Assembly: GCA_902578545.1 (NCBI GenBank)
Contig: CACHDI010000002.1
Span: 62,001 to 126,000, forward strand
Direction of reading: 5' to 3'
Length of the DNA: 64,000 bases
From: an uncultured Alphaproteobacteria bacterium
GTDB taxonomy: Bacteria > Pseudomonadota > Alphaproteobacteria > Rhodobacterales > Rhodobacteraceae
Each line of letters opens with the position of its first letter. Position 1 is the first letter of the stretch. This document shows, in pieces, positions 18,628 to 30,493 of the stretch. Both the position numbers and the translations under genes were made by a program. The notes beneath the pieces were generated by a model, which was given only the letters and a program-made list of their open reading frames with translations, was not told where the DNA came from and searched no databases.

Positions 18628-20904
18628 CTAACCATATGTTTGAACTGGTGAACCTGCTAATGCAGATATATTCAACAAACCTCTTGCAGTAATTGATGGA
18701 GTAACAATGTGTGCTTTATTTCCAAGACCCATAAGAATTGGACCAACTTCTAGACCGTTAGCACACATTTTTAATATATTCCTTACACCACTAGCAGCAT
18801 CAGTATTAGCAAAAACTAGGGCATTTGCAGCACCATCAAATCTACAATTAGGCATTATCCTAGATCTAAGCTCAGGATCAAGTGCAGCATCAGAATGCAT
18901 TTCTCCTTCATATAAAAAATCACATTTTTTAGAATCCAAAATTTTTAAAGCATCCCTCATATTTCTTCCGGACTCACTATCTAAATTACCAAACTGAGAG
19001 TGAGAACATAGTGCTATTTTTGGCTCTATTCCAAAACGCCTTGCATGTCTTGCTGTAGCAAATACAATTTCAGATATTTGAACTGGTGAGGGAATAGCGT
19101 TAACCTGCGTATCTGATATTAAAAGAGGCCCATTTTCTAATATCATTAATGAGAGAGCCCCTATCGCATTCAATTCATTATTTTGTAATACTTCTTTTAT
19201 ATATTTTAAATGCCATAAATATTGCCCAAATGTTCCACAAATCATACTATCAGCTTCGCTTCTAAAAACCATTATTGCAGCAATTGCAGTACTATTTGTT
19301 CTCATAATTGCCTTAGCAAGTGCAGGTGTAACACCTCTTCTCTCCATAATTTTATGATATGTCTCCCAGTATTCTCTAAATCGGGGATCACTCTCAGGAT
19401 TAACTAATTCAAAGTCTTTATTTATCTTCAGCGGAAGACCGTATTTTTCAATTCTACTCATCACTACATCCGGTCTACCAATTAATATTGGACTATCGCC
19501 AGTTTCCTCAATCATAGAAAATGAAGCTCTTAAAACACGCTCATCCTCTCCCTCTGCAAATACAATCTTTCTACTTGCTGATCTTGCAGCCTCGAACACA
19601 GGACGCATTAAAAAAGAGGATTTATAAGCAGAATTCTCTAGTTTTTTTGTATATTCTGAAATTGTGTTTATTGTTTTTGTGGCTACTCCAGTTTCAATTG
19701 CTGCCTCTGCTACTGCAGAAGCAACTATAGGTAGCAGCCTCGGATCAAAAGGTTTTGGGATTACATAGTTTGATCCAAATACCATATCTTCACCTTGGTA
19801 AGCTGCAGCTGCTTCTGCTGAAGAATGTTCTCTTGCTAGTTTTGCAATTGCTTCAACACACGCAATCTTCATTTTTTCATTAATTTCCGTAGCTCCAACA
19901 TCAAGCGCTCCTCTAAAAATAAAAGGAAAACATAAGACATTATTTACTTGATTAGGATAATCAGATCTACCTGTAGCTACAATTGCATTAGGAAAAACAT
20001 CATAAACTATTTCGGGCATAATTTCTGGAATTGGGTTAGCAAGAGCGAAAACAATAGGATTTTCATTCATTTTTTTTAACATACTTTTGGAAAGTGTATT
20101 AGGACCGGATAATCCTAAAAAGAAATCAGCACCATCCATCACGTTTTCTAATAACAAGCTATCTGATTTTTGAGCAAAAAAAGCCTTATGAACATTTTTT
20201 TCATTACGGTTTTTTGTTACTAGGCCTGATCTATCACATAACCATATATTTTTCTTTTTACAACCTAAACTCAGTAACATTTCTAAGCATGCAATACCTG
20301 CAGCACCGCCACCAGTACATACAACTTTTATTTCTGAAATTTTCTTTTTTACCAATCTAAGAGAATTCACAAGTGCTGCACCAACAACAATTGCAGTGCC
20401 ATGTTGATCATCATGAAAAACAGGAATCCTCATTTTATTTTTGCAAATCTTTTCAACAATAAAACAATCTGGAGCTTTAATATCCTCTAAATTTATTGCA
20501 CCAAAAGTAGGTTCTAAAGTGGTAATAATTTTTGCTAATTTTTCAGGATTTTCCTCGTCTATTTCTAAGTCAAAACAATCAATGCCGGCGAATTTCTTGA
20601 ATAAGACTGCCTTTCCTTCCATAACTGGTTTGGCGGCTAAAGCCCCAATATTACCTAAACCTAATACTGCAGTTCCATTAGAAATAACAGCAACTAAATT
20701 TGACTTAGAAGTGTAACTACCTGATTTTTTGTTATTTTTTTTAATCTCTAAACAAGCCTCAGCAACACCTGGTGAATAGGCTTTAGCTAAATCACTTTGA
20801 TTTGCTAAAGGTTTTGTAGCCCTAATTTCTAGTTTTCCTGGTTTTGGAAATTCATGAAAATCCAAAGCTGCTTTTTTTGCTGTCTCATTCTTGGTTTTAT
20901 TCAT
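18628..20904 (-). CDS. maeB: NADP-type malic enzyme with phosphotransacetylase-like C-domain
   Basis: The 758-residue protein joins a malic enzyme (about 1-430; VFHDDQHGTAIVVGAAL supplies metal and substrate residues, VCTGGGAAGIACLEML the nucleotide site) to a phosphate-acetyltransferase-like domain (about 440-758) that is normally regulatory. It decarboxylates malate to pyruvate and makes NADPH. Its place behind the methylmalonyl-CoA mutase gene suggests that it drains C4 acids made from propionate. Confidence 0.93.
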   Translation of the reverse strand: MNKTKNETAKKAALDFHEFPKPGKLEIRATKPLANQSDLAKAYSPGVAEACLEIKKNNKKSGSYTSKSNLVAVISNGTAVLGLGNIGALAAKPVMEGKAVLFKKFAGIDCFDLEIDEENPEKLAKIITTLEPTFGAINLEDIKAPDCFIVEKICKNKMRIPVFHDDQHGTAIVVGAALVNSLRLVKKKISEIKVVCTGGGAAGIACLEMLLSLGCKKKNIWLCDRSGLVTKNRNEKNVHKAFFAQKSDSLLLENVMDGADFFLGLSGPNTLSKSMLKKMNENPIVFALANPIPEIMPEIVYDVFPNAIVATGRSDYPNQVNNVLCFPFIFRGALDVGATEINEKMKIACVEAIAKLAREHSSAEAAAAYQGEDMVFGSNYVIPKPFDPRLLPIVASAVAEAAIETGVATKTINTISEYTKKLENSAYKSSFLMRPVFEAARSASRKIVFAEGEDERVLRASFSMIEETGDSPILIGRPDVVMSRIEKYGLPLKINKDFELVNPESDPRFREYWETYHKIMERRGVTPALAKAIMRTNSTAIAAIMVFRSEADSMICGTFGQYLWHLKYIKEVLQNNELNAIGALSLMILENGPLLISDTQVNAIPSPVQISEIVFATARHARRFGIEPKIALCSHSQFGNLDSESGRNMRDALKILDSKKCDFLYEGEMHSDAALDPELRSRIMPNCRFDGAANALVFANTDAASGVRNILKMCANGLEVGPILMGLGNKAHIVTPSITARGLLNISALAGSPVQTYG

Positions 20905-20932
20905 TTCCTACTTTCTAAAAAAATTAAAAAAG

Positions 20933-23062
20933 TTATTTCTTTAATAAGATATCGATTAAATCATTTGCTGCATCTAATATGTTAGTTCCTGGTCCAAATA
21001 TAGCTTTTACACCAATCTTCTTAAGAAAATCATAATCTTCTCTAGGAATCACACCACCACAAACTACTACTATTTCTTCTCCATTTAATTTTTTAAGACT
21101 ATCAATTAAGATAGGTACAAGGGTTTTGTGTGCAGCTGCTTGTGAGGAAATTCCAATAATATGAACATCATTATCTATAGCATCTTGAGCAGCTTCTTCG
21201 GGTGTTTGAAATAAAGGGCCTACATCCACATCAAAACCAATATCCGCAAATGCAGTAGCTATTACTTTAGCACCTCTATCATGACCATCTTGACCAAGTT
21301 TGATCACTAAAATTCTAGGTCGTCTACCTTCTTTTTGTTCAAAAAATTCGACTTTTTTGTTTATTTTCAAAAATCCCTCGTCATTTTCATAAGCATTTTT
21401 ATATACCCCTGATAATGTTTTACTATTAGCTTTATATCTACCAAAAACATTTTCAATACTTGCAGATATTTCTCCGAGTGTAGCTCGGTGTTTTGCAGCC
21501 TCAACTGCAGATTCTAGTATATTTCCTGACCCAGTTCTACAAATATCCTCAAGATCTTTTAACTTTTTCTGACATATTTTATTATCTCTCGTAGCTTTAA
21601 TGTGGTTTAGTCTATCGATTTGAGTATTTCTCACAGAGATATTATCAACATTTAATATTTCGACTTTTTCTTTCTGGTGGGGTTTATATTTATTTACACC
21701 TACGATTACTTCTAAACCTTGATCTATAGCCGCTTGTTTTTTTGCTGCTGACTCTTCAATTCTAGATTTAGGAATACCTGCAGATACAGCTTCTGTCATG
21801 CCACCAAGGTTTTCAATTTCTTGTATAAGTTCCCAAGCTTTCTCTGTTAATTGATGAGTTAAATTTTCAACATAGTAACTTCCTGCTAGCGGATCAATTA
21901 CTTTAGTAATACCTAATTCTTCTTGCATGATAAGCTGTGTATTTCTTGCAATTCTAGAAGAAAATTCTGTAGGCAAACCCATAGCCTCGTCAAAGGCATT
22001 AGTGTGTAAACTCTGTGTACCACCAAGTGTAGCGGCTAAAGCTTCATATGAAGTTCTTACAATATTATTATAAGGATCCTCTTCTTGTAAACTTACGCCA
22101 GATGTTTGACAATGAACTCTTAATAAAGAAGAATTAGACTTTTTAGGATTGAATTCTTTCATTATTCTAGACCACAAAATTCTAGCGGCTCTTAATTTTG
22201 CAACTTCCATAAAAAAGTTCATTCCTATAGCAAAGAAAAATGATAGCCTGCCAGCAAAAGCATCAATATCTAAACCCTTAGAAAGAGCAGCTTTCACATA
22301 CTCTTTTCCGTCTGCTAAAGTAAATGCTAATTCTTGAACTAGGTTTGCACCAGCCTCATGCATATGATAGCCAGAAATTGAAATTGAGTTAAATTTTGGC
22401 ATTTCTTTACTGGTATATTGAATTATGTCTGCAACTATTCTCATTGAAGAATCTGGAGGATAAATATATGTATTCCTCACCATAAATTCTTTAAGAATGT
22501 CATTTTGAATTGTTCCTGTTAAATTTGATCTATTCACACCCTGTTCTTCAGCAGCAACAATAAAATTTGCCATTATTGGAATAACTGCTCCATTCATTGT
22601 CATAGAAACTGACATCTTATCTAACGGTATGTTTGAGAATAAAATTTTCATATCCTCTACACTATCAATTGCAACTCCTGCTTTTCCTACATCACCAAGT
22701 ACCCTTGGATGGTCACTGTCGTATCCCCTATGAGTAGGGAGGTCAAAAGCAACAGAAATACCTTTTTGACCAGACTTTAAATTTTTTCTGTAAAAAGCAT
22801 TACTTTCCTCAGCTGTAGAAAATCCAGCATATTGCCTTAATGTCCAAGGTCTTCCAGCATACATTGTTGCTCTTGGACCCCTACTGTAGTTATCTAAGCC
22901 AGGTAATTCATTTAAATGATTCAAATTTTTTAAATCATTCTCAGTATAAAGAGGCTTTATATTAATATCTTCTGGCGTCTCCCAGTTTAAAGAATCAATA
23001 GATTTATCTTTTAATTCTTTTTCAGCAAGAAATTTCCATTTTTCTAAACGATCTTTGTTCAC
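20933..23062 (-). CDS. Methylmalonyl-CoA mutase, adenosylcobalamin-dependent
   Basis: The 709-residue single-chain mutase rearranges (R)-methylmalonyl-CoA to succinyl-CoA. The N-terminal TIM barrel contains [20 protein letters not shown], and the C-terminal cobalamin domain shows the lower-ligand motif [11 protein letters not shown] near residue 585. The start is GTG, overlapping the pccA stop (GTGA). No epimerase or MeaB-type chaperone gene is in the window, so these must lie elsewhere, as must the source of B12. No cobalamin riboswitch was recognised upstream of the block. Confidence 0.95.
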   Translation of the reverse strand: MNKDRLEKWKFLAEKELKDKSIDSLNWETPEDINIKPLYTENDLKNLNHLNELPGLDNYSRGPRATMYAGRPWTLRQYAGFSTAEESNAFYRKNLKSGQKGISVAFDLPTHRGYDSDHPRVLGDVGKAGVAIDSVEDMKILFSNIPLDKMSVSMTMNGAVIPIMANFIVAAEEQGVNRSNLTGTIQNDILKEFMVRNTYIYPPDSSMRIVADIIQYTSKEMPKFNSISISGYHMHEAGANLVQELAFTLADGKEYVKAALSKGLDIDAFAGRLSFFFAIGMNFFMEVAKLRAARILWSRIMKEFNPKKSNSSLLRVHCQTSGVSLQEEDPYNNIVRTSYEALAATLGGTQSLHTNAFDEAMGLPTEFSSRIARNTQLIMQEELGITKVIDPLAGSYYVENLTHQLTEKAWELIQEIENLGGMTEAVSAGIPKSRIEESAAKKQAAIDQGLEVIVGVNKYKPHQKEKVEILNVDNISVRNTQIDRLNHIKATRDNKICQKKLKDLEDICRTGSGNILESAVEAAKHRATLGEISASIENVFGRYKANSKTLSGVYKNAYENDEGFLKINKKVEFFEQKEGRRPRILVIKLGQDGHDRGAKVIATAFADIGFDVDVGPLFQTPEEAAQDAIDNDVHIIGISSQAAAHKTLVPILIDSLKKLNGEEIVVVCGGVIPREDYDFLKKIGVKAIFGPGTNILDAANDLIDILLKK

Positions 23063-25059
23063 ACAAACTCCAATATCGTATCACCATCAGACATAATATC
23101 ACCTAACTTAAAGTTTATGGACTTAATAATACCACTTCTTTCAGAATAAATAACATTTTCCATTTTCATTGCCTCTATTGCACAGAGCCTTTGTCCTACC
23201 TCAATTTTATCACCTATTCCAATATCTAAAGATACAAGTAACCCCGGCATTGGTGATACAATTTCTTTTGAATTGTTTATATTACTTTTTCTGGGAACTA
23301 TTGTAAAATAGGAAGACAAATGGGAAGGATAAATTTTTATATTTCCTTCAAAACCATTCCACCTTACATAAAAACCATCAGTAACCTTTCTACACCAAAA
23401 TTTTAATTTTTCTGAATTGATCTTTAATTCAATTGGTTCAGAAAATGAAAAGTGAAGAATTTTGATTTTAAAAACTTTATTTTTGTTTCCCTTAATTTCG
23501 TGAATTTCGTCATTAAAATTCCAATCTAAATGAAATTGATTTAAACTTGTATCAACAAAATATTTATTTTCAATAACTTCACTTTGTGCAAATTCATAAT
23601 AATTATCAGTTGTTAGGTATTCATAATTTTTGTAAAGAGCTAATACTGCGGCAGATAATTTCTGTAGTTCAGCATTATTTAAAGAATAGTTTTGGTAAGC
23701 ATTAGGATATTCTTTTTCTAAAAATTTTGTAGAAAAGTTACCTTTTCTAAAACTTTTATTCATTAAAATAACCGATAAAAAACTCAAATTATTTTTAATC
23801 CCTTCAATTTCAAAACTATTGATAGCTGTATTTAATAAATCTATTGTAAGGTCCCGATTTTTACTCCAGGCACAAAGTTTTGAAATCATTGGATCATAAT
23901 GTAAAGAAATAATGCTTCCTTCAAAAACACCAGTATCATTTCGGATGATCTCTGACTTTTTTGATGTTTGTTTGGGTGGATTATATTTTACCAACCTTCC
24001 AGCGGACGGCATAAAATCTCTAGCTGGATCTTCTGCATAAATTCTAGCCTCCATAGCACATCCTTCGAATGAAATTTCATTCTGTTTCATTTTTAATTTT
24101 TCTTTTGACGATATTCTTATCATAAGCTCAACTAGGTCAATTCCAGATACTAGTTCGGTAACTGGGTGTTCTACTTGAAGACGAGTGTTCATCTCTAGAA
24201 AATAAAAATCTTTATTCTTGTCCACGATAAATTCAACAGTCCCAGCAGAGAAATACTCTACCGATTTTGCCAGTAAAATAGCTTGATCAGCCATCAAATT
24301 TCTGATTTTAGAATTTATAAAAGGACTTGGACTTTCTTCTATTATTTTTTGATTTCGTCGCTGAATAGAACAATCTCTTTCACCTAAATGTAGGTAATTA
24401 CCAAATTGGTCTCCAATTATTTGGATCTCAATATGATGAGGATCTTCTATAAACTTTTCGATAAATACTCTTGAATCACCAAAGCTCGCTTTAGCTTCAT
24501 TTTTTGCAGATGTGAATTTATCATTAAGTTCCTTCTCTTCATAAACAATTCTCATACCTTTTCCACCCCCACCTGCTGAGGCTTTTATCATTAAAGGGAA
24601 TCCAATTTTTTTTGAGGCTTTAACTGCGTCTTCAAAGCTTTTAATCTCATCTTGAACTCCTGGTATCGTAGAAATACCTGAATTTTTTGCGTGCTTTTTT
24701 GATATAATTTTGTCACCCATAATTTTAATTGCTGTATATGGAGGACCTATAAATTTAATTCCATTATCTTCAACTAACTTAGCAAAATTAGCATTTTCAG
24801 ATAGAAATCCATATCCTGGATGTATTGCTTCAATTTTGTTTTTTAATGCAATACTTATAATTTGGTCAGTATCTAAGTATTCCTTTTTTTCACCATCTTT
24901 TGATTCCAAAAAAAAAGCATTATCAGCCATTTGCACAGCTAAGGAATTTTCATCTTCAGATGAATAGATAACAGAACTTTTAATTCCTAATTTTTTGGAC
25001 GTCTTAATTATTCTACAGGCTATTTCACCTCTATTAGCTATCAATATACTTTTTATCAT
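23059..25059 (-). CDS. pccA: Propionyl-CoA carboxylase alpha subunit (biotin carboxylase plus BCCP)
   Basis: The 666-residue subunit carboxylates biotin with ATP and bicarbonate. The ATP-grasp glycine loop [13 protein letters not shown] is near residue 160, the [10 protein letters not shown] motif near 290, and the biotinyl lysine sits in EAMKMEN about 35 residues from the end. The linker of some 150 residues (about 450-590) that binds the beta subunit is poorly conserved and Asn/Lys-rich. The gene overlaps the mutase start by 4 bases. Confidence 0.93.
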   Translation of the reverse strand: MIKSILIANRGEIACRIIKTSKKLGIKSSVIYSSEDENSLAVQMADNAFFLESKDGEKKEYLDTDQIISIALKNKIEAIHPGYGFLSENANFAKLVEDNGIKFIGPPYTAIKIMGDKIISKKHAKNSGISTIPGVQDEIKSFEDAVKASKKIGFPLMIKASAGGGGKGMRIVYEEKELNDKFTSAKNEAKASFGDSRVFIEKFIEDPHHIEIQIIGDQFGNYLHLGERDCSIQRRNQKIIEESPSPFINSKIRNLMADQAILLAKSVEYFSAGTVEFIVDKNKDFYFLEMNTRLQVEHPVTELVSGIDLVELMIRISSKEKLKMKQNEISFEGCAMEARIYAEDPARDFMPSAGRLVKYNPPKQTSKKSEIIRNDTGVFEGSIISLHYDPMISKLCAWSKNRDLTIDLLNTAINSFEIEGIKNNLSFLSVILMNKSFRKGNFSTKFLEKEYPNAYQNYSLNNAELQKLSAAVLALYKNYEYLTTDNYYEFAQSEVIENKYFVDTSLNQFHLDWNFNDEIHEIKGNKNKVFKIKILHFSFSEPIELKINSEKLKFWCRKVTDGFYVRWNGFEGNIKIYPSHLSSYFTIVPRKSNINNSKEIVSPMPGLLVSLDIGIGDKIEVGQRLCAIEAMKMENVIYSERSGIIKSINFKLGDIMSDGDTILEFV

Positions 25060-25082
25060 TAATTTATTACTTTAAATAATTA

Positions 25083-25424
25083 TTAATCAATTAAATCTGG
25101 ATATTTGGACTTAACAATATCAAAATCTATTTTCAACAAAGAATTATAGTCAGTTGGACTGAATTTTTCATCAGCTGGTAAAACTTCACTTCCAAATAAC
25201 CAACTTAACCTAGCAGTATCTAAATTCCCTCTTACAAAAGGCTGATGCCCAAAATGATCAATCAAACACTTCAAAAAAGTCTTATCTGCTTTAACATGAA
25301 TAGGAAGTGCATCAAATTTTCTTTTTCTTTCAATTATAGGAGGAACTTTATTTTTAAAATGTCTCACTGTAAATTGAAAATCTGTTCCTGGCATTCTGGA
25401 GGGGAAACCCTTATGTTTTATCAT
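25083..25424 (-). CDS. Small conserved protein of unknown function between pccB and pccA
   Basis: The 113-residue product starts MIKHKGFPSRMPGTDFQFTV and ends VKSKYPDLID. It has no signal peptide or membrane segment and includes the basic stretch PIIERKRKFDALPIHVKADK. It sits 23 bases before pccA and 8 bases after pccB on the same strand, so it is surely cotranscribed. I do not recognise the family. The position suggests a role in assembly or regulation of the carboxylase, which is inference only. Confidence 0.65.
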   Translation of the reverse strand: MIKHKGFPSRMPGTDFQFTVRHFKNKVPPIIERKRKFDALPIHVKADKTFLKCLIDHFGHQPFVRGNLDTARLSWLFGSEVLPADEKFSPTDYNSLLKIDFDIVKSKYPDLID

Positions 25425-25432
25425 TTGAACCT

Positions 25433-26965
25433 TTAAAGTGGAATATTATCATGTTTTTTCCAAGGGTTATTTACTTTTTTTCCTTTTAAACTTTTAAATG
25501 CCCTTACAAGCCTTTTCCTTGAACTCCTAGGCATAATAACATCATCTATATAACCTTTTTCAGCTGCAATAAATGGATTTGCAAATCTTTCTTCATATTG
25601 TTCTGTTTTCTTTTTTATTTTTTCCTGATTTAGCGATTGGGACCTGTAAATAATTTCTACTGCTCCCTTTGCTCCCATAACAGCAATTTCTGCTGATGGC
25701 CATGCATAATTTATATCACCTCTTAAATGTTTTGAAGACATTACATCATATGCACCACCATAGGCTTTCCTAGTAATAATTGTGACTTTAGGTACAGTTG
25801 CTTCACCATATGCGAATAATAATTTTGCACCATGTTTGATTATCCCACCATACTCTTGTTGAGTACCAGGAAGAAATCCAGGAACGTCAACTAGAGTAAG
25901 AATGGGGATATTAAAAGCATCACAAAATCTTACAAAACGTGCAGCTTTTCTTGAACTATCAACATCAAGACATCCAGCAAGTATCTTTGGTTGATTAGCA
26001 ACAACTCCAATAGTGTCACCATCTAATCTTATAAAACCAATTAATATGTTTTTTGCAAAATCTTTTTGCAATTCAAAAAATTCATTTTCGTCTGAAATCT
26101 TATTAATAAGCTCTAGCATATCATATGCTATGTTTGGATTATTTGGTATTAAAGTATCTAAGCTATATTCTAATCTATTAGGGTCATCTGTAACTTTTTT
26201 TGAAGGAGCTTTGCTACGATTACTAGAGGGTAAATAAGAAAGTAATTTTCTAACTTCCCTTAGAGCTAAAATATCATTATCAAAAGCTAAATCAGCAACA
26301 GATGACTTTGAAGTATGTGTTTTTGCACCGCCTAAATCTTCTGAAGTTACTGTTTCATTTGTCACAGTTTTCACAACTTCTGGGCCAGTTACAAACATAT
26401 AAGAACTATTTCTGACCATAAATATAAAATCAGTTATGGCAGGAGAATACACTGCTCCTCCAGCACAGGGGCCCATTATAACACTTATTTGTGGTATCAC
26501 GCCTGATGATAATATATTGCGTTTAAATACTTCTGCATATCCACCTAATGATGAAACTCCTTCTTGGATTCTTGCACCTCCACTATCGTTTAATCCAATG
26601 AAAGGTGCTCCGTTTTGTAGAGCCATATCCATAACCTTGCATATTTTTTGGGCGTTAGTTTCTGATAATGATCCACCAAATACTGTAAAGTCTTGACTAA
26701 ACAAATAAATTATTTGCCCTTGTATTGTGGCTCTACCTGTTATAACTCCATCACCAGGATAAGATTGTTTGTCTAAATCAAAATCACTACATCTGTGAGT
26801 GACAAACATATCAAACTCTTCAAAAGAATCTGGATCGACCAAAACTTCTATTCTTTCTCTAGCCGTTAATTTGCCCTTATTATGTTGAGATAACGTTCGA
26901 TCTTTTCCGCCACCTTTTTTAGCTTCAGATCTTCTATTTTCCAGTTCGAGTAAAATTTTATTCAT
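25433..26965 (-). CDS. pccB: Propionyl-CoA carboxylase beta subunit (carboxyltransferase)
   Basis: The 510-residue subunit transfers the carboxyl group from biotin to propionyl-CoA. Family features are [20 protein letters not shown] near the N-terminus, the oxyanion-hole glycines in [16 protein letters not shown], and [18 protein letters not shown] in the C-terminal half. It is the first gene of the six-gene propionate block, all on the minus strand with gaps under 30 bases. Confidence 0.94.
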   Translation of the reverse strand: MNKILLELENRRSEAKKGGGKDRTLSQHNKGKLTARERIEVLVDPDSFEEFDMFVTHRCSDFDLDKQSYPGDGVITGRATIQGQIIYLFSQDFTVFGGSLSETNAQKICKVMDMALQNGAPFIGLNDSGGARIQEGVSSLGGYAEVFKRNILSSGVIPQISVIMGPCAGGAVYSPAITDFIFMVRNSSYMFVTGPEVVKTVTNETVTSEDLGGAKTHTSKSSVADLAFDNDILALREVRKLLSYLPSSNRSKAPSKKVTDDPNRLEYSLDTLIPNNPNIAYDMLELINKISDENEFFELQKDFAKNILIGFIRLDGDTIGVVANQPKILAGCLDVDSSRKAARFVRFCDAFNIPILTLVDVPGFLPGTQQEYGGIIKHGAKLLFAYGEATVPKVTIITRKAYGGAYDVMSSKHLRGDINYAWPSAEIAVMGAKGAVEIIYRSQSLNQEKIKKKTEQYEERFANPFIAAEKGYIDDVIMPRSSRKRLVRAFKSLKGKKVNNPWKKHDNIPL

Positions 26966-27060
26966 ATAAAAACCTAATAACTATAATTATAAAATAGTTG
27001 AAAAAAATAAAATAAATCAAAGATTATAATAAGTCGAATTCAATTATATTTCCAATGTTA

Positions 27061-27783
27061 TTAAGTATTAAGTGTAGTATTTATATAAACATTTTGAACA
27101 TCATCATCATTTTCCAGCGAATCTATAAGTTTAATTAAGGAATTTTGCTGGTCACTAGAAATCGATAAATAATTTTTTGGTTTCCAAATAAGTTTTGCTA
27201 ATTCACATTCACCAAGTTTCTGTTCTAAATCATCAGTCATAACTGATAAAGATTTATCATTACAGAAGAATGAATATGTGTCATTTTCTGTTTCTACATC
27301 TAGTGCATTTACTTCAATGGCAAGCTCCATCATTTTTTCCTCATCACCAACAGAAATTTGAAAAACAACAACACCTAGACGATCAAACATAAAAGAAACT
27401 GAACCAGTTTCACCAAGGTTACCACCGTATTTTACAAACAATGACCTCACATTGGATGCAGTTCTGTTTCGATTGTCAGTGAGAGCTTCAACAATAATTG
27501 CGACTCCTCCTAAAGCATAACCTTCATATCTGATATCTTCATAACTTGTATTATCGGATGCTTGAGATTTTTTTATTGCTCTTTCTATAACATCCTTCGG
27601 TACAGAATTTGAACGGGCTTCTTTAACTGCTAATCTTAGTCTGGGATTTTTGTCAACATCTGGGTCACCCATTTTGGCTGCTACAGTAATTTCTTTTGAA
27701 ATTTTAGAGAATAACTTTGATCTGACAGCATCTTGTCTTCCTTTTCTATGCTGAATATTAGCCCACTTTGAATGACCAGCCAT
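27061..27783 (-). CDS. yebC: YebC/PmpR-family protein
   Basis: The 240-residue protein begins [19 protein letters not shown], the near-invariant YebC start, and has the acidic central cavity strands ([19 protein letters not shown]). Family members act as DNA-binding regulators or, as shown for some, help ribosomes through polyproline stretches, a role shared with EF-P, which is also encoded here. A GAGGTG ribosome site precedes the ATG, and a short palindrome (AATGTTAAACATT) lies just upstream. Confidence 0.93.
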   Translation of the reverse strand: MAGHSKWANIQHRKGRQDAVRSKLFSKISKEITVAAKMGDPDVDKNPRLRLAVKEARSNSVPKDVIERAIKKSQASDNTSYEDIRYEGYALGGVAIIVEALTDNRNRTASNVRSLFVKYGGNLGETGSVSFMFDRLGVVVFQISVGDEEKMMELAIEVNALDVETENDTYSFFCNDKSLSVMTDDLEQKLGECELAKLIWKPKNYLSISSDQQNSLIKLIDSLENDDDVQNVYINTTLNT

Positions 27784-27849
27784 CTTTCACCTCAATGTTT
27801 AACATTGGGTTTAATAATATTTTTTTTCAAAAAAATCAAATCAAATGGA

Positions 27850-29619
27850 TTATATATAGAAATAAGTAATAATACTTGAAGTGATTAAACCAAAAATCAA
27901 ATTTAAAGGTAATCCAACTTTTAAAAAGTCAGTAAATTTATATCCACCAGCACCATAAACCATCGTATTTGTTTGATAGCCAATAGGAGTAGCAAAACTA
28001 GCCGATGCTGAAATCATAATTACAATTACGAAAGCTCTAGGATCATAACCTAAACTATTAGCTAAAGTTATTGCAAAGGGAGTTATAACTACAGCTACAG
28101 CATTATTAGAAATTGTTTCTGTCAAAACGGACGTTATAAAGTACAGAAACCAAATAATCAAAAGTAATGGCAAAAACTCAAGATAAGGATCGATAAATGC
28201 AGTTAAATCACTTATCAAACCGTTTAATTCTAAAGATCTACCTATTGCTAGCATTGAAAAAATAAGTACTAAAATTTTTCCATCAATAAATTCATATGCT
28301 TCTTCAACATCTATACACCTTGTACACAATACAAATACCACAGCAGTAATGGCTAATAAAAATATAGGAGCAAGCCCTAAAGAAGAGACCAAAATTAAAC
28401 CTATGAAGGCACTTAAAACAAGAGGTGCATGCTTTCTCCTATATGCTCTGACATTAGATTCACCAAGAATTACCAAATCAATTTCCATAGCCATTTTTTG
28501 AATATCTTCGATAGCTCCTTCAATTAAAATAGTATCACCAACTTTTACAATAACGTTGTCTAATTGCTTACTTAAATTTCTATTCCTTCTATGAATAGCT
28601 AACGCATAAACACCAAACCGTCTTCTCAATCTCAGACTTCCTAATGTACGTCCAACTATTCGACAACCTGGTGGAACAAGTGTTTCTACTGTAATTGTTT
28701 GTTTAGAAGTTAGTGTATCAACCATTCTTAGGTCATTACTCTCTTTTAAACTTATAAGTTCATCCATTTGTGTTCTCAAAACAACTCTGTCACCTGCTTT
28801 AAATGAAATATCATCAGTTAAATTATTTCCTAAAGAATTATCATTCCTTAAAATATTTACTACTCTCATACCATCTCTGTTAAAAATATTTGATTCAGTT
28901 GAAATTTTATCAATTAATGGAGATCCTCTTGGAATTACAACTTCTGTCAAAAAACTCATGCTATCTCTTGCTGATAATAAGTCACTCATTGAACTCCTTT
29001 CAGGAAGTAAAAATGAAGAAAAGACAAATAAATAAATTATACCAAAAGTAGCCAATATTGCAGCGATTGGAGTAATTTCAAACATACCAAATGGCTTTAA
29101 ACCATATGATTGAGCTACTCCATCAATTAATAGATTGGTTGAAGTACCAATCAAGGTTAGCATCCCACCCATGATAGCTAAATAAGATAAAGGAATTAAG
29201 AGCTTTGAAGCTGATACCTTCATTTCGGTTGCTAATTTTAAAACTATAGGGATTAAAACTAAAACTACTGGAGTATTGTTTATAAATGCAGAAGAAATTA
29301 TAGTAATTAATATTAATAACAGAATAACAAAAAAGGGTTTTTTTTTTGTATTAGATGAAATGAAATCTCCTACTTTATCTAATACACCTGTTCTCACTAA
29401 AGCTCCCGATAAAACAAACATACATATTATCGTCCATGGAGCAGGATTTGAAAGGATAAATAAAAATTCATTACTTGGAAGAATCCCAAAAATTACCATT
29501 AGAACTGCAACACTTAAAGCAGTTACCTCTATTGGTACAATTTCAGTTACAAATAAAACGACCATAGTTAAAAGTAGAATTAAAGAAATAATTACATTAA
29601 AATTTTCAAAAAAGAACAT
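27850..29619 (-). CDS. SLC13/DASS-family permease with two TrkA-C domains
   Basis: This is a membrane protein of 589 residues from the ATG at 29619; a TTG 21 bases upstream would give 596 but overlaps the previous gene by 14 bases. Transmembrane segments at both ends (FINNTPVVLVLIPIVLKLA, then SNNAVAVVITPFAI) carry the paired SNNA/T-type motifs of the DASS family. Between them lie two cytosolic TrkA-C (RCK_C) domains at about 200-380. Relatives carry sulfate, taurine-like anions or dicarboxylates. The true substrate is unknown. Confidence 0.85.
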   Translation of the reverse strand: MFFFENFNVIISLILLLTMVVLFVTEIVPIEVTALSVAVLMVIFGILPSNEFLFILSNPAPWTIICMFVLSGALVRTGVLDKVGDFISSNTKKKPFFVILLLILITIISSAFINNTPVVLVLIPIVLKLATEMKVSASKLLIPLSYLAIMGGMLTLIGTSTNLLIDGVAQSYGLKPFGMFEITPIAAILATFGIIYLFVFSSFLLPERSSMSDLLSARDSMSFLTEVVIPRGSPLIDKISTESNIFNRDGMRVVNILRNDNSLGNNLTDDISFKAGDRVVLRTQMDELISLKESNDLRMVDTLTSKQTITVETLVPPGCRIVGRTLGSLRLRRRFGVYALAIHRRNRNLSKQLDNVIVKVGDTILIEGAIEDIQKMAMEIDLVILGESNVRAYRRKHAPLVLSAFIGLILVSSLGLAPIFLLAITAVVFVLCTRCIDVEEAYEFIDGKILVLIFSMLAIGRSLELNGLISDLTAFIDPYLEFLPLLLIIWFLYFITSVLTETISNNAVAVVITPFAITLANSLGYDPRAFVIVIMISASASFATPIGYQTNTMVYGAGGYKFTDFLKVGLPLNLIFGLITSSIITYFYI

Positions 29620-29626
29620 TTTTGAA

Positions 29627-30436
29627 TTATTCCATACCAATTTGATTTAAATGTCCCTTGTACCTAAACGGGGAGACTTTGTTTGCAAGACCATTATCAT
29701 TAATATCAACTATAATTCCTGATAAAGTTGCTTCTCCATCTGCAGGTCGAAATCTTTCCTTGCTCATACCAGTAATAAACCTTCTAATAGGTTCAGTTTT
29801 TTCCATACCAATAACACTTAAATAATCACCACACATACCAAGATCTGTTTGATAGGCAGTTCCGTTTGGTAGAATTCTGGTATCCGCAGTAGGTATGTGG
29901 GTATGAGTACCTGCTATAACTGAAACTCTCCCATCTAAATGTAGTGCTAATGCATTTTTTTCTGAAGTAGCTTCAGCATGAAAATCTATTATAATAGCAT
30001 CAACATTTGAATTTAAAGTATACTTTTTTAAATATGTTTCTATTGCCTCAAAAGGGTCTGAAAATGGTTTTTTCATAAATACTTGGCCTAGAACTTGAAG
30101 TATCAAAATTTTTTTTACACCTAAATTAAAAATCCTAAAACCTGAACCTGGAGCGGATTTAGCATAATTAATTGGTCTAATAATCCTATTTTCTCTTTCT
30201 GCAAAATTTATCATTTCATTTTGATCAAAGGCATGATCACCTAATGAAATACAATTTACACCAGCATCAAAAAGTAATTTTGCATGCGTTGCGGAAAGAC
30301 CAACTCCAGAGGTTGCATTTTCAGCGTTAACTAACACAAACTCTATTGATAACTTTTTTTTGATATTTGATAAATTTTCCGCAAGTGAAGTTCTAGCAGT
30401 TTTACCGACAATATCCCCTAGAAATAATAATCGCAT
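29627..30436 (-). CDS. YmdB-like calcineurin-fold phosphoesterase (TIGR00282)
   Basis: The 269-residue protein has the full set of dimetal motifs: FLGDIVGKTAR (Asp), NAENATSG, GDHAFDQ, DFHAEATSEK and GTHTHIPTAD. Members hydrolyse 2',3'-cyclic nucleotides or act as phosphodiesterases; YmdB of Bacillus is the studied case. It sits directly downstream of the 5-formyl-THF cyclo-ligase gene (57-base gap), a common alphaproteobacterial neighbour pair. Confidence 0.9.
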   Translation of the reverse strand: MRLLFLGDIVGKTARTSLAENLSNIKKKLSIEFVLVNAENATSGVGLSATHAKLLFDAGVNCISLGDHAFDQNEMINFAERENRIIRPINYAKSAPGSGFRIFNLGVKKILILQVLGQVFMKKPFSDPFEAIETYLKKYTLNSNVDAIIIDFHAEATSEKNALALHLDGRVSVIAGTHTHIPTADTRILPNGTAYQTDLGMCGDYLSVIGMEKTEPIRRFITGMSKERFRPADGEATLSGIIVDINDNGLANKVSPFRYKGHLNQIGME

Positions 30437-30493
30437 ATTCTTTTATAAAGCTTTGCTTATATTTATACAACTAGTTAAGATAATTTATTATTA

